The notes under the pieces were generated by a model that searched no databases, had not been told where the DNA came from, and worked only from the letters and a program-made list of their open reading frames with translations. Made by a program: the position numbers and the translations under genes. From the NCBI RefSeq assembly GCF_000298215.1, contig NZ_BAHD01000011.1, forward strand, positions 29,907 to 93,906: DNA of 64,000 nucleotides, written 5' to 3'. This DNA is from Kineosphaera limosa NBRC 100340 (lineage in GTDB: Bacteria > Actinomycetota > Actinomycetes > Actinomycetales > Dermatophilaceae). This document shows positions 16,806 through 25,257 of this stretch, piece after piece (the stretch's first letter is position 1; each line of letters starts with the position of its first letter).

Positions 16806-17864
16806 CTAGAGCAGCACCTCGCCGAGGTCGTAAGCGGGGGCGCGGTCGATCTGGTCGATGGTGCACGAGGTCGGCTCGCGGTCGGGCCGCCAGCGCAGGA
16901 ACGTCACGGCGTGGCGAAAGCGCCAGCCCTCGAGCTGGTCGAACGCCACCTCGACGACGCGCTCGGGGCGCAACGGCACGTAGCTCACGTCCTTGGCCGA
17001 GGAGAAGCGCGACCGGTCGGTCTCCGCGTGCGCCACGTGGCCGTCGTCGTCGCGCACGACCAGCGGCTCCAGCTCCTCAACGAGTTCGAGCCGCCGCTTG
17101 GCCGTGAACGCCGCGATGCCGCCGACGTTGAACAGCCGCCCGTCGTCGCCGTACAGCCCCAGCAGCAGCGAGCCGACACCCTGGCCCGACTTGTGCACCC
17201 GGTAGCCGGTGACGACGGCATCACCCGTGCGCTTGTGCTTGATCTTCAGCATCGTCCGCTTGCCCGGCTCGTACGGCCGGTCCGCGGGCTTGGCCACGAC
17301 CCCGTCGAGCCCGGCACCCTCGAAACGTTCGAACCAGTCACGCGCCTCGTCGGCGTCGCGGGTGGCGCGGGTCAGGTGGATCGGGGCCCCGTCCGGCAGC
17401 GGCGCCAACACCGCCTCCAGTCTGGCCCGACGCTCGCGGAACGGCTCGTGCAGCAACGACTCCTGCCCGAGGGCCAACAGGTCGAAGCAGACCAACTCCG
17501 CAGGCGTCTCCTGAGACAGTTTGGCCACCCGACTCGCCGCCGGGTGGATGCGTTGACTCAGGGCCTCCCACTGCAGCCGTTGGGCTCCCGACGACCCCGA
17601 GCGCACGACGATCTCGGCATCGATCGCACACTGTTGTGGCAGATATTCTCGGACCGCCTCGACGACCTCCGGAAAGTAGCGGGTCAACGGCTTGGCCCCG
17701 CGGCTGGCGAGCTCGACCTCGTCGCCGTCGCGCAACACGATGCAGCGAAAGCCGTCCCACTTCGGTTCGTAGATCAGCCCGCCCGGCACCGAGTCGGCGG
17801 CAGGGACCGAGGCCACGGCCTTGGCGAGCATGGGGGAGACGGGCAGTTCGATCGGCAGGTGCAC
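16806..17864 (-). CDS. ATP-dependent DNA ligase (LigC/LigD-ligase type)
   Basis: 352-residue ligase with an adenylation domain and an OB-fold domain. The catalytic Lys35 is in EPKWDGFR, followed by SRGAKPLTRYFPE, the FDLLALG motif, GLDGVVAKP (motif IV) and MLKIKHKRTGDAVVTGY (motif V). The length matches stand-alone LigC or the isolated ligase domain of LigD. It seals nicks, probably in end joining or excision repair, and may cooperate with the LigD-type polymerase at 2472. GTG 17864 gives the usual VHLPIELPVSPMLAK N-terminus; the upstream extension has no similarity. It is convergent with the toxin gene. Confidence 0.9.
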   Translation of the reverse strand: MHLPIELPVSPMLAKAVASVPAADSVPGGLIYEPKWDGFRCIVLRDGDEVELASRGAKPLTRYFPEVVEAVREYLPQQCAIDAEIVVRSGSSGAQRLQWEALSQRIHPAASRVAKLSQETPAELVCFDLLALGQESLLHEPFRERRARLEAVLAPLPDGAPIHLTRATRDADEARDWFERFEGAGLDGVVAKPADRPYEPGKRTMLKIKHKRTGDAVVTGYRVHKSGQGVGSLLLGLYGDDGRLFNVGGIAAFTAKRRLELVEELEPLVVRDDDGHVAHAETDRSRFSSAKDVSYVPLRPERVVEVAFDQLEGWRFRHAVTFLRWRPDREPTSCTIDQIDRAPAYDLGEVLL

Positions 17865-17936
17865 CCGGCCATTGTGGCTCTTTTCGGGTGTGCCGTCGCC
17901 GCGCGGGCACGCGCGTCGACCTGAGACGATGGGCTC

Positions 17937-19226
17937 ATGGATGCAGACTCCCGGTCGAGCGCGGCGAAGGTCGCGGCCGTCGCCGGACTGACCGGGGCGG
18001 GCATCGGCTTGGCGTCGGTGGCGGGCTCGGTCAGCGCGGGCGCCTACCTGGCCCGAGTCCTGCTGACCCCGGAGCGGGAGCGGCCGCAGACCGAGGAGAT
18101 CCTGGCCGTCGACCCCGGCTTCATCACCCTGCGCGCCGACGAGGAGACGGTGGTGCCGGGCCGCTACGGCCTGTGGTTCGACGAGGGCCGCGGACACCTA
18201 CGCATGGGCGACATCGTCGACCGCACCGACGGCGACCCGGAGACGACGCCGCCGGCCAACCGGTTGCGTCGCGGCGCGAAGACCCCGGCTCCGGTACCCA
18301 CCGTCACCCGCGCCATCGAAGGCATCGACATCGGCATCCCGGCCCCCGGCCCGGCCCGCTGGGACGGCTACTTCTACGCGCAGCCGCCGACTGAGAGCCT
18401 CGGTCTCGCGCACCACGACGTCGTGGTGCCCAGTGAGATCGGGCCGCTACCGGCCTGGTTGATGCCCGGGCACGGCGACCCTGGCGCGGCCTCCCCGCAC
18501 ACCGCGGGCGCCGCCACCCCGTGGGCGATCCTCGTGCACGGGCGCGGCGCCACCCGACACGAATGCCTGCGCGCCGTGCCGACGCTGCACCGCCTCGGCA
18601 TCACCAGCCTCGTCCCCACCTACCGCAACGACGCCGAAGGGCCGCCGAGCCCCGACGGCCTGTACAACCTCGGCCTGTCCGAGTGGCGCGACACCCAGGC
18701 CGCGATGGCCTACGCGCTCGAGCGCGGCGCCAGCGACCTCGTGCTCGTCGGCTGGTCGATGGGCGGCGCGATCGTCATGCAGACCCTCGACCTGTCGCCG
18801 CTGAAGCACCACGTGCGCCTGGCCATCCTCGACTCCCCGGTCATCGACTGGGCCGACGTCATCGCCCACCACGCTCGGCTGCGCAAGGTGCCTTCCCCGC
18901 TGGCCCATCTCGCCCAAGGGCTCATCGGGGCCCGCTGGGCCCGTGGCCTCGTCGGGGTGCACGAGCCGCTCGATGTGGCCCGCACCGACTGGCAACACCG
19001 CGCGGACGAGGTGCATCACCCGATTCTGCTCATCCACTCGGCCGACGACGAATTCGTTCCTGTGGGACCCTCTCGCGAATTCGCCCGGCGCCGAAGCGAC
19101 CTCGTGCGCTACGAGGAATGGCGCACGGCCCGGCACGTCAAGGAGTGGAACGTCGACCAAGAGCGCTGGGAGCGGGTCGTCACCGAGGCACTCACGGGAG
19201 CGCTCGCGCGGTTGAGCGCCGGCTGA
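17937..19226 (+). CDS. Alpha/beta-hydrolase with N-terminal membrane anchor
   Basis: 429-residue protein. A hydrophobic segment at residues 7-40 (AAVAGLTGAGIGLASVAGSV) would anchor it in the membrane. After an approximately 150-residue spacer comes an alpha/beta-hydrolase core with IHGRGATRHE near 200, the nucleophile elbow GWSMGG (Ser about 274), an Asp in SADDEFVP (about 367) and a His in RHVKEW (about 399), a complete Ser-Asp-His triad. Substrate unknown; a lipid or peptide ester is possible. GACGAT lies 6 nt before the ATG, consistent with a leaderless start. It is divergent from the DNA ligase and followed by ppk2 after 44 bp. Confidence 0.82.
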   Translation: MDADSRSSAAKVAAVAGLTGAGIGLASVAGSVSAGAYLARVLLTPERERPQTEEILAVDPGFITLRADEETVVPGRYGLWFDEGRGHLRMGDIVDRTDGDPETTPPANRLRRGAKTPAPVPTVTRAIEGIDIGIPAPGPARWDGYFYAQPPTESLGLAHHDVVVPSEIGPLPAWLMPGHGDPGAASPHTAGAATPWAILVHGRGATRHECLRAVPTLHRLGITSLVPTYRNDAEGPPSPDGLYNLGLSEWRDTQAAMAYALERGASDLVLVGWSMGGAIVMQTLDLSPLKHHVRLAILDSPVIDWADVIAHHARLRKVPSPLAHLAQGLIGARWARGLVGVHEPLDVARTDWQHRADEVHHPILLIHSADDEFVPVGPSREFARRRSDLVRYEEWRTARHVKEWNVDQERWERVVTEALTGALARLSAG

Positions 19227-19270
19227 GGGCATTCGGAGGCCGAAGCCCGGCGGATGGGTCAGGATGTGCC

Positions 19271-20158
19271 ATGGCCAAGAAGAAGAGCGAGCCCGCCCCC
19301 ACCACCGCACAGGCGCTCGACGCGATCTCGTTCGCCGACGCGTTGGCTGTCGGCCCCGGGTTCCGCCTCGACGAACTCGACCCGCGCGCCACCCCGGCCT
19401 TCCCCGGAGCCAAGACCGACGGCCAGGCCGCCCTGGCAGCCGGCGTCGACGAGATCTCGCAACTGCAGGAGCGCCTGTACGCCCAGGCCCGTGCGGGCGC
19501 CTCAACGCAGCGGCTGCTCCTCGTCGTGCAGGGCATGGACACCTCCGGTAAGGGCGGCATCATGCGGCACGTCGTCGGCCTCATGGACCCCCAGGGGGTG
19601 CAGATCACCGCCTTCAAGGCGCCGACCGCGCAGGAGAAGGAGCACCCCTTTCTGTGGCGCATCCGCCGAGCCCTGCCCACACCGGGCTACATCGGGGTGT
19701 TCGACCGCTCCCAGTACGAGGACGTGCTCATCGTGCGGGTGCGCAACCTGGTGCCCGCCTCGACGTGGAGCCGGCGCTACAACCAGATCAACGCCTTCGA
19801 GAAGTCCGCCGCCAAAGAGGGCATCACGACGGTCAAGGTCATGCTGCACATCTCCAAGGAGGAGCAGTGTGCCCGACTGCTCGAACGGCTCGATCGCCCC
19901 GACAAGTACTGGAAGTACAACCCCGGCGACATCGACGAGCGCGCCCGCTGGGAGGACTACCAGGTGGCCTACCAGGCCGCGCTGGAGAAGACCTCCACCG
20001 AGATCGCGCCGTGGTACGTCGTTCCCGCCGACCGCAAGTGGTACGCGCGGCTGGCCGTGCAGCGCCTCGTGCTGGAGCACCTGCGGGTGATGAACCCGCA
20101 GTGGCCGCCGGCCGACTTCGACGTGGAGACCGAAAAGGCCCGCCTCGCGAACAGTTGA
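19271..20158 (+). CDS. ppk2: Polyphosphate kinase 2 (PPK2 family)
   Basis: 295-residue single-domain PPK2, a P-loop kinase that transfers phosphate between polyphosphate and nucleotides. Walker A is GMDTSGKGG (residues 88-96) and Walker B is FDRSQYED (144-151). The lid region carries NQINAFEKSAAKEG and conserved Arg residues (CARLLERLDRPDKYWKYNP). The NTP-synthesis direction is common for this family, but the nucleotide (ADP, AMP or GDP) cannot be fixed by eye. The N-terminal 50 residues include a Lys-rich start. It follows the hydrolase by 44 bp and is convergent with glgX. Confidence 0.9.
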   Translation: MAKKKSEPAPTTAQALDAISFADALAVGPGFRLDELDPRATPAFPGAKTDGQAALAAGVDEISQLQERLYAQARAGASTQRLLLVVQGMDTSGKGGIMRHVVGLMDPQGVQITAFKAPTAQEKEHPFLWRIRRALPTPGYIGVFDRSQYEDVLIVRVRNLVPASTWSRRYNQINAFEKSAAKEGITTVKVMLHISKEEQCARLLERLDRPDKYWKYNPGDIDERARWEDYQVAYQAALEKTSTEIAPWYVVPADRKWYARLAVQRLVLEHLRVMNPQWPPADFDVETEKARLANS

Positions 20159-20200
20159 CCGCGGCCACCGCGGGTTCTTCGTCCTGCCTGAGCTGTTGGG

Positions 20201-22645
20201 CTACTCCTGTGGCTCGCCCTGGTCCTGCGCTTCCTGCGCTTCCTGCGCCTGCGCAGGCTGCCCCTCCTGGGCCTGCTCGTCGTGCGGCTGCTCCTCGTGG
20301 GGCTGCTCTTGCGCAGGTGCATCCTCCGGCGGCGCGGCCTCACTCGCCTTGGGCTTGGTGGCCTTCTTGCGGCCGCGTCCCGCGGTCTTGCGGGTGGCGC
20401 GGGCCCGGGCAGCGCGTTCGGCGCTGCGCTCGGCCCGCTCCGGGGACTCGCCGGCCAAGCCTTCCTGCACCGCCGTCACCTCGACCCGCTCCAACTCGGC
20501 GTCGACCGCCACGACATCCTCGGGCAGCGGCACGCTCCTGAGGATGACCACCGAACGGCCCTCCACGTCGAGCACAGTGCCCGGGTTGTGCACGCTCTGC
20601 TCACGCGCTGGGCGACCCGCGGGCAGCGCGGTGTTGACGACCTCTTCCCAGGCCACGTCCTCGACGATCCTGGGCACCATGAACTTCACCGAGTCCCAGT
20701 GGGCGTTGAACATCAGCACGAAATGGTCGTCCTGCACCCGCTGCCCCAACGGGCCAGGCTCCAGGATGGCGTCGCCGTTGAGGAAGAGTGAGAGCGTGCG
20801 GGCGTAACCGGTCTGCCAGTCGTCCTCGGCCATCTCGGTGCCGTCGACCCGCAGCCACACGATGTCGTGCAGGTCGGAGACGCCGCCGTGGTCGGCGCTG
20901 CCGGAGAAGAACCGCCGGCGGCGGAACACCGGGTGCTGCATGCGCAACTCGACGATGCGGCTGGCGAAGTCGAGCAACTCCTGCTGCTCGCGGCCGAGGT
21001 TCCAGTCGATCCAGGAGATCTCGTTGTCCTGGCAGTACACGTTGTTGTTGCCGCCCTGGGTGCGACCCAGCTCGTCGCCGTGGGCGATCATCGGAACGCC
21101 CTGGCTGACCATCAGCGTCGTCAGGAAGTTGCGGATCTGGCGCAGCCGAAGCGCCCGGATCTCCGGGTCGTCCGTGGGGCCCTCCGCGCCGCAGTTCCAG
21201 CTGCGGTTGTGGCTTTCGCCGTCGTTGCCGCCCTCGCCGTTCGCCTCGTTGTGCTTCTCGTTGTAACTGACGAGGTCGCGCAGCGTGAAGCCGTCGTGGG
21301 CGATGATGAAGTTGATGGAGGCGATCGGCCAGCGCCCCGAGTGGGCGTACAGGTCCGAGGAGCCGGTCAGGCGTGAGGCGAACTCGGACAGGGCCGCGGC
21401 CTCACCGCGCCAGTAGTCGCGCACGGTGTCGCGGTACTTGCCGTTCCATTCGGTCCACAGGGGCGGGAAGTTGCCGACCTGGTACCCGCCGTCGCCCAGA
21501 TCCCACGGCTCGGCGATGAGCTTGACCTGGGAGATCACCGGGTCTTGCTGGATGATGTCGAAGAACGCGGACAGCTTGTCGACCTCGTGGAACTGGCGAG
21601 CCAGCGTCGCCGCCAGGTCGAACCGGAAGCCGTCGACGTGCATTTCGGTGACCCAGTAACGCAGCGAGTCCATGATGAGCTGCAACACGTGCGGGTTGCG
21701 CATGAGCAGGCTGTTGCCGGTGCCCGTCGTGTCGTAGTAGTGCTCCTTGGCGTCGTCGACGAGCCGGTAGTAGCTCGCGTTGTCGAGCCCGCGGAAACAC
21801 AGGGTCGGGCCGTACTCGTTGCCCTCGGCCGTGTGGTTGTAGACGACGTCGAGGATGACCTCGATGCCGGCGTCGTGCAGGGCCTTGACCATCGCCTTGA
21901 ACTCGGTCACCTGCTGGCCGCGGGTGCCGTGCGCCGCGTAGCCGTTGTGCGGGGCCAAGAAGCCGATGGTGTTGTAGCCCCAGTAGTTCGTCAGGCCCCG
22001 GTCCTGCAGGTGCGAGTCCTGCACGAACTGGTGTACGGGCAGCAACTCGATGGCCGTGATGCCGAGGTCCGTCAGGTGCTTGATGATCGCCGGGTGGGCG
22101 ATTCCCGCGTAGGTGCCGCGGATCTCCTCCGGCACCTCCGGGTGCGTCATCGTCAGCCCCTTGACGTGGGCTTCGTAGATGACGCTGTTGTGGTACTCGT
22201 GCCGCGGCGGACGGTCGTGGCCCCAGTCGAAGTAGGGGTTGACGACCACCGAGAGCATCGTGTGCTCCAGCGAGTCCTCGTCGTTGATCGAGTTGACGTC
22301 GCCGAACTTGTAGGCGAAGAGCGACTCGTCGCTGGTGATCTGCCCGTCGATGGCCTTGGCGTAGGGGTCGAGCAGCAGCTTGTTCGGGTTGCAGCGGTGC
22401 CCGTTCTCGGGCTCGTAGGGACCGTGGACGCGGAAGCCGTACCGGTGCCCGGGCTGCAGGTGCGGCACATAGCCGTGCCAGACGTAGCCGTCGACCTCAG
22501 TCAACTCGATACGGGTCTCGTTGTCTTCGTCGTCGATGAGGCACAGCTCGACCTTGCTGGCCACCTCCGAGAAGACGGCGAAGTTCACGCCCGACCCGTC
22601 GTAGGTCGCGCCGAGCGGATACGCCTTACCAGGCCAGATGTCCAT
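20201..22645 (-). CDS. glgX: Glycogen debranching enzyme GlgX with C-terminal low-complexity tail
   Basis: GH13 isoamylase-type enzyme that removes alpha-1,6 branches from phosphorylase-trimmed glycogen. The order is an N-terminal CBM48-like domain (1-130), then a TIM barrel with nucleophile Asp343 (VDGFRFDLA), acid/base Glu379 (LIAEPWDLG) and Asp451 (IAHDGFTL), then a C-terminal beta domain to about 710. The last 90 or so residues are unusual: a basic stretch (RKTAGRGRKKATKPK) followed by Gln/Glu/Pro/Ala repeats, making 814 residues against the usual 700-720. It starts at ATG 22645. A 20-bp GC palindrome (22665-22684) lies in its upstream region. Confidence 0.93.
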   Translation of the reverse strand: MDIWPGKAYPLGATYDGSGVNFAVFSEVASKVELCLIDDEDNETRIELTEVDGYVWHGYVPHLQPGHRYGFRVHGPYEPENGHRCNPNKLLLDPYAKAIDGQITSDESLFAYKFGDVNSINDEDSLEHTMLSVVVNPYFDWGHDRPPRHEYHNSVIYEAHVKGLTMTHPEVPEEIRGTYAGIAHPAIIKHLTDLGITAIELLPVHQFVQDSHLQDRGLTNYWGYNTIGFLAPHNGYAAHGTRGQQVTEFKAMVKALHDAGIEVILDVVYNHTAEGNEYGPTLCFRGLDNASYYRLVDDAKEHYYDTTGTGNSLLMRNPHVLQLIMDSLRYWVTEMHVDGFRFDLAATLARQFHEVDKLSAFFDIIQQDPVISQVKLIAEPWDLGDGGYQVGNFPPLWTEWNGKYRDTVRDYWRGEAAALSEFASRLTGSSDLYAHSGRWPIASINFIIAHDGFTLRDLVSYNEKHNEANGEGGNDGESHNRSWNCGAEGPTDDPEIRALRLRQIRNFLTTLMVSQGVPMIAHGDELGRTQGGNNNVYCQDNEISWIDWNLGREQQELLDFASRIVELRMQHPVFRRRRFFSGSADHGGVSDLHDIVWLRVDGTEMAEDDWQTGYARTLSLFLNGDAILEPGPLGQRVQDDHFVLMFNAHWDSVKFMVPRIVEDVAWEEVVNTALPAGRPAREQSVHNPGTVLDVEGRSVVILRSVPLPEDVVAVDAELERVEVTAVQEGLAGESPERAERSAERAARARATRKTAGRGRKKATKPKASEAAPPEDAPAQEQPHEEQPHDEQAQEGQPAQAQEAQEAQDQGEPQE

Positions 22646-22981
22646 GCTTCCTTCTTGTGTCGCGGCGGCGCCCGCGGGCGCCGCTTAGGTGTCGACCCCT
22701 GCGGCCGCCTTCGTCCTGTGTGCGGCCCGGTCGGTGGCTACCGCCGGGGGCAGGGGTCGTTGCGCGGATCGAGTCCGGGCAGGACCGAGGGTAGCCTGTC
22801 GGTGTGACCAGAAGACGGTGAGCGCGTCGCCGGACCGGGTCAATCCGGCGTTCGCCAGGCTCGCGGGCCGTTCCGGATCGCGATCGCCGCGGGCGTGTCG
22901 GGGTCGAGTTTGAATCCGGGTGCCGGGATCGGTTACTGTCGTCCAGCACGCCGCGGGACAACAGCCTCGTGGCCGGCACAT
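22646..22981. other. Intergenic region between glgX and the tRNA cluster (336 bp)
   Basis: No credible gene is seen. The region holds the divergent control sequences of glgX (minus) and the tRNA operon (plus). A perfect 20-bp palindrome, GCGGCGCCC-GC-GGGCGCCGC (22665-22684), sits 20 bp before the glgX ATG and would form a hairpin in its leader. No clear consensus tRNA promoter could be picked with confidence. Confidence 0.5.
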
Positions 22982-23054
22982 GCGGACGTGGCTCAGTTGG
23001 TAGAGCATCACCTTGCCAAGGTGAGGGTCGCGGGTTCGAGTCCCGTCGTCCGCT
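22982..23054 (+). tRNA. tRNA-Gly (anticodon GCC)
   Basis: Cloverleaf of 73 nt. The acceptor stem GCGGACG pairs with CGTCCGC, the D-arm is GCTC-AGTTGGTA-GAGC, and the anticodon stem TCACC/GGTGA encloses a loop with GCC at 23015-23017. The T-arm is GCGGG-TTCGAGT-CCCGT and the discriminator is T. The 3' CCA is not encoded. It is the first of a Gly-Cys-Val cluster. Confidence 0.95.
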
Positions 23055-23109
23055 CGGAGGAACGAGGCCTTCCTCGATGCACACTCAAGGAGGTCTTTCG
23101 GACCTGTCC

Positions 23110-23180
23110 GGTGGAGTGGCCGAGAGGCGAGGCAACGGCCTGCAAAGCCGTCTACACGGGTTCAAATCCCGTCTCCACCT
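23110..23180 (+). tRNA. tRNA-Cys (anticodon GCA)
   Basis: Cloverleaf of 71 nt. The acceptor stem GGTGGAG pairs with CTCCACC. The anticodon GCA is at 23142-23144 in the loop CTGCAAA, and the T-loop is TTCAAAT within ACGGG/CCCGT. It lies 55 bp after tRNA-Gly and 36 bp before tRNA-Val, so the three are probably one transcript. Confidence 0.94.
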
Positions 23181-23216
23181 CCAGTTCGACATCCGGTGCC
23201 GGATGTCGATCGCATT

Positions 23217-23291
23217 GGGCGATTGGCGCAGTCTGGCTAGCGCGCTTCCTTGACACGGAAGAGGTCACAGGTTCAAGTCCTGTATCGCCCA
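23217..23291 (+). tRNA. tRNA-Val (anticodon GAC)
   Basis: Cloverleaf of 75 nt. The acceptor stem GGGCGAT pairs with ATCGCCC, with discriminator A. The anticodon GAC is at 23252-23254 between CTTCC and GGAAG, and the T-arm is ACAGG-TTCAAGT-CCTGT. It is the last of the three clustered tRNAs and is followed at once by a hairpin terminator. Confidence 0.95.
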
Positions 23292-23299
23292 CTCGACAT

Positions 23300-23338
23300 C
23301 GAAGAACCCCTGGCTCTGTAACGGCCAGGGGTTCTTCG
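23300..23338 (+). terminator. Terminator of the Gly-Cys-Val tRNA cluster
   Basis: A 15-bp perfect stem (23300-23314 with 23324-23338) around a 9-nt loop, 8 bp after tRNA-Val. The right arm contains GGGGTTCTTC. Its position directly after the last tRNA makes a terminator the natural reading. Confidence 0.8.
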
Positions 23339-23547
23339 CGTGCGTGCGGGCTGGTGCGACGCCGATCACACCGGCCCCACGCGTTGGGGGATGTCGACGG
23401 GCCGGGGGCGGGCCAATCACCTCGATCGGGGGATCGACGTGAGTGGTGCCACATGCGGCCCGCGGTCGGCGCGGCTCACGTTCCCGCCTCGGCGACCGAC
23501 AGGACACTGAGGGAACGACATTTGACCCAGGAGGGGTAGGAAGTCCA

Positions 23548-23763
23548 ATGACCGCCATCGCGTGTGAGCCTGCGCGCCGCTACAGCGTCCTCATCACCCC
23601 CGGTGACGACGATCACGGCACGTGGCACACGATTACGGCCGCCAGCATCGGCGAGGCCCTGCGTAGCGTGCGCAGCGCCCTGTTCTGGGAGACCGCGCAG
23701 ATCCGCTACTCGCGTGATGAAGCGACGGTGAGCGCGATCGAATGCCTCGGGAACGCCCACTGA
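23548..23763 (+). CDS. Small conserved-looking protein of unknown function
   Basis: 71-residue soluble protein, predicted mixed alpha/beta: RYSVLITPGDDDHGTWHTIT, then a helix SIGEALRSVRSALFWETAQI, then YSRDEATVSAIECL. The GGAGG-like sequence GAGGGG at about 23531 is some 12 nt before ATG 23548. The coding pattern (third-position GC) and a DUF-like composition support a real gene. I do not recognise the family. It stands alone between the tRNA terminator and the convergent CapA-like gene. Confidence 0.5.
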   Translation: MTAIACEPARRYSVLITPGDDDHGTWHTITAASIGEALRSVRSALFWETAQIRYSRDEATVSAIECLGNAH

Positions 23764-23834
23764 CCGACCGGCGTCGGCGTCCGAGGCTGACCGAGTGCTG
23801 ATCGGGCCCTGATCGCCGGTCCTCCTCGCTGGCC

Positions 23835-24992
23835 CTAGGGACGGGACTGGGCGAGGTCCGCGCAGGCGATCGCCTGCCGGTTCAGTGACTCGAGTCGGTC
23901 GGTCGTGCTGCCCGTGGGATCTTGGGGCACCCCGCCGGTCGAGATGTACTTCGGCGTCCACGTGTACTCGGTGACCAGGCTCTGCTCGGTCATTCGCTGC
24001 TCCCCGGTGGCCTGCCCCCGCTCCCTGGCCTTGTTGGCGTCGACGGTCACCGTCAGCACGCCGGAGGGTCGGGAGTTGGCGCTGGTGTTGTACCAGATGA
24101 AGTTGCCGGTGCCGTATCCGACGAAGGTGCGCCCCTGCCATCCCGAGGCCTGCGGCCGGTGCGCATGGGTGCCCACCACGATGTCCGCCCCGGCCGCCTG
24201 CAGGTCGCGCACCGTGGCTGCCTGGTCGCCGTTAGGGCAGCTGGTGCCCTCGGTGCCCCAGTGCATCTGGGCCACCACGAGATCGTGCTCGGCGGCCGCT
24301 TTGGCCACGGCCTCCTTGAATTTCGCCCGGTCGAGGGCGACGGCGATGCCGGGGGAGTCTGCGCCGGCCGACCAGTTCGCCGCCGTCTCCTCCCACACCT
24401 GCGAGGCGGCGAGCACCGCCACGTTGACCCCCTTGACGTCCACGGTCAGCGGCGCGTACGCCTCCGCAGCATTGGCGCCGAAGCCGACGATCGGCAGCAC
24501 ATTCTTCTCCTTGGCCGCAAGGGTGTCCTGCACCCCGACCCGGCCGTAGTCGGCCGCGTGGTTGTTGGCCATGCTCACCGCGTCGACCCCGGCGGCCTTG
24601 AGCACGTCCAGTGACTTGGCGGGCGCACGGAAGGTGTAGGGCTTGCTCATCGCGGTGCCCCGCTCGGTAATCGCCGTCTCGAGGTTGACCATCGAGAAAT
24701 CGGCGTCGCGCAGCTCCGGCAAGCGCTTGGCCCACACTTCGTCGGAGTCCTGCAGGAGGGCCGCCACCTGACGCTCGAAGTGCACGTCCCCGGCGAACGC
24801 CAAGGAGATGGTGGCCGGCCCGGTGGGGGTACTGGTCGGCTCCGACCCGCCGCCGTTCTCTTCACCGGCCGCTGCGGTGGTCGGGTCCGCCGGGCTTTGG
24901 CCGGTGCCCGAAGACGTCGACGAGTCTTGGGCGCAGGCACTCAAGGCCAGGAGAACGACAGCGGACATCGCGACGGTGCGGCGGTTCAGCAT
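23835..24992 (-). CDS. CapA-family (PGA_cap) metallophosphatase-like lipoprotein
   Basis: 385-residue exported lipoprotein. The signal peptide LNRRTVAMSAVVLLALSAC ends in a lipobox whose Cys would be lipidated, and a Ser/Thr/Gly/Pro-rich linker follows. The PGA_cap domain (about 65-350) has LAFAGDVHFER, VNLETAITERG, ANNHAADYGRVG, MHWGTEGT and DIVVGTHAHRPQ, the metal-site pattern of calcineurin-like enzymes. CapA proteins act in poly-gamma-glutamate capsule synthesis, but isolated homologues like this have unknown substrates; no capBC genes are nearby. TACACT lies exactly 6 nt before the ATG, so the transcript is probably leaderless. Confidence 0.85.
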   Translation of the reverse strand: MLNRRTVAMSAVVLLALSACAQDSSTSSGTGQSPADPTTAAAGEENGGGSEPTSTPTGPATISLAFAGDVHFERQVAALLQDSDEVWAKRLPELRDADFSMVNLETAITERGTAMSKPYTFRAPAKSLDVLKAAGVDAVSMANNHAADYGRVGVQDTLAAKEKNVLPIVGFGANAAEAYAPLTVDVKGVNVAVLAASQVWEETAANWSAGADSPGIAVALDRAKFKEAVAKAAAEHDLVVAQMHWGTEGTSCPNGDQAATVRDLQAAGADIVVGTHAHRPQASGWQGRTFVGYGTGNFIWYNTSANSRPSGVLTVTVDANKARERGQATGEQRMTEQSLVTEYTWTPKYISTGGVPQDPTGSTTDRLESLNRQAIACADLAQSRP

Positions 24993-25257
24993 GCGGGCAG
25001 TGTAATTCGGGCACCGTCGGGTTCTGCGGAACCTGGGCGGCGCGGGTAGGCGTTGACGCAGGGAGTCGTTGGTTCGCCGGGGGCGAAGCGAGATCGATAG
25101 GGGCGAATCAGGCGACCTGGGGCAGGTCAGACCGCCGCGCAGGAGGCCGATGGGCAAACGGCAGCCGAACGAGCGGTGAGTGTGGCGCAGACGGCAGGGA
25201 CTGGCCCGTGGATGCGCGAGAATGGTCGCACGCAGCGACGCGAAGGGGAGTCCGGGA

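Noticed and set aside
22982..23291. tRNA cluster as a possible integration site for a mobile element
   Set aside because: No integrase, no repeated tRNA 3' end and no composition change were seen on either side.
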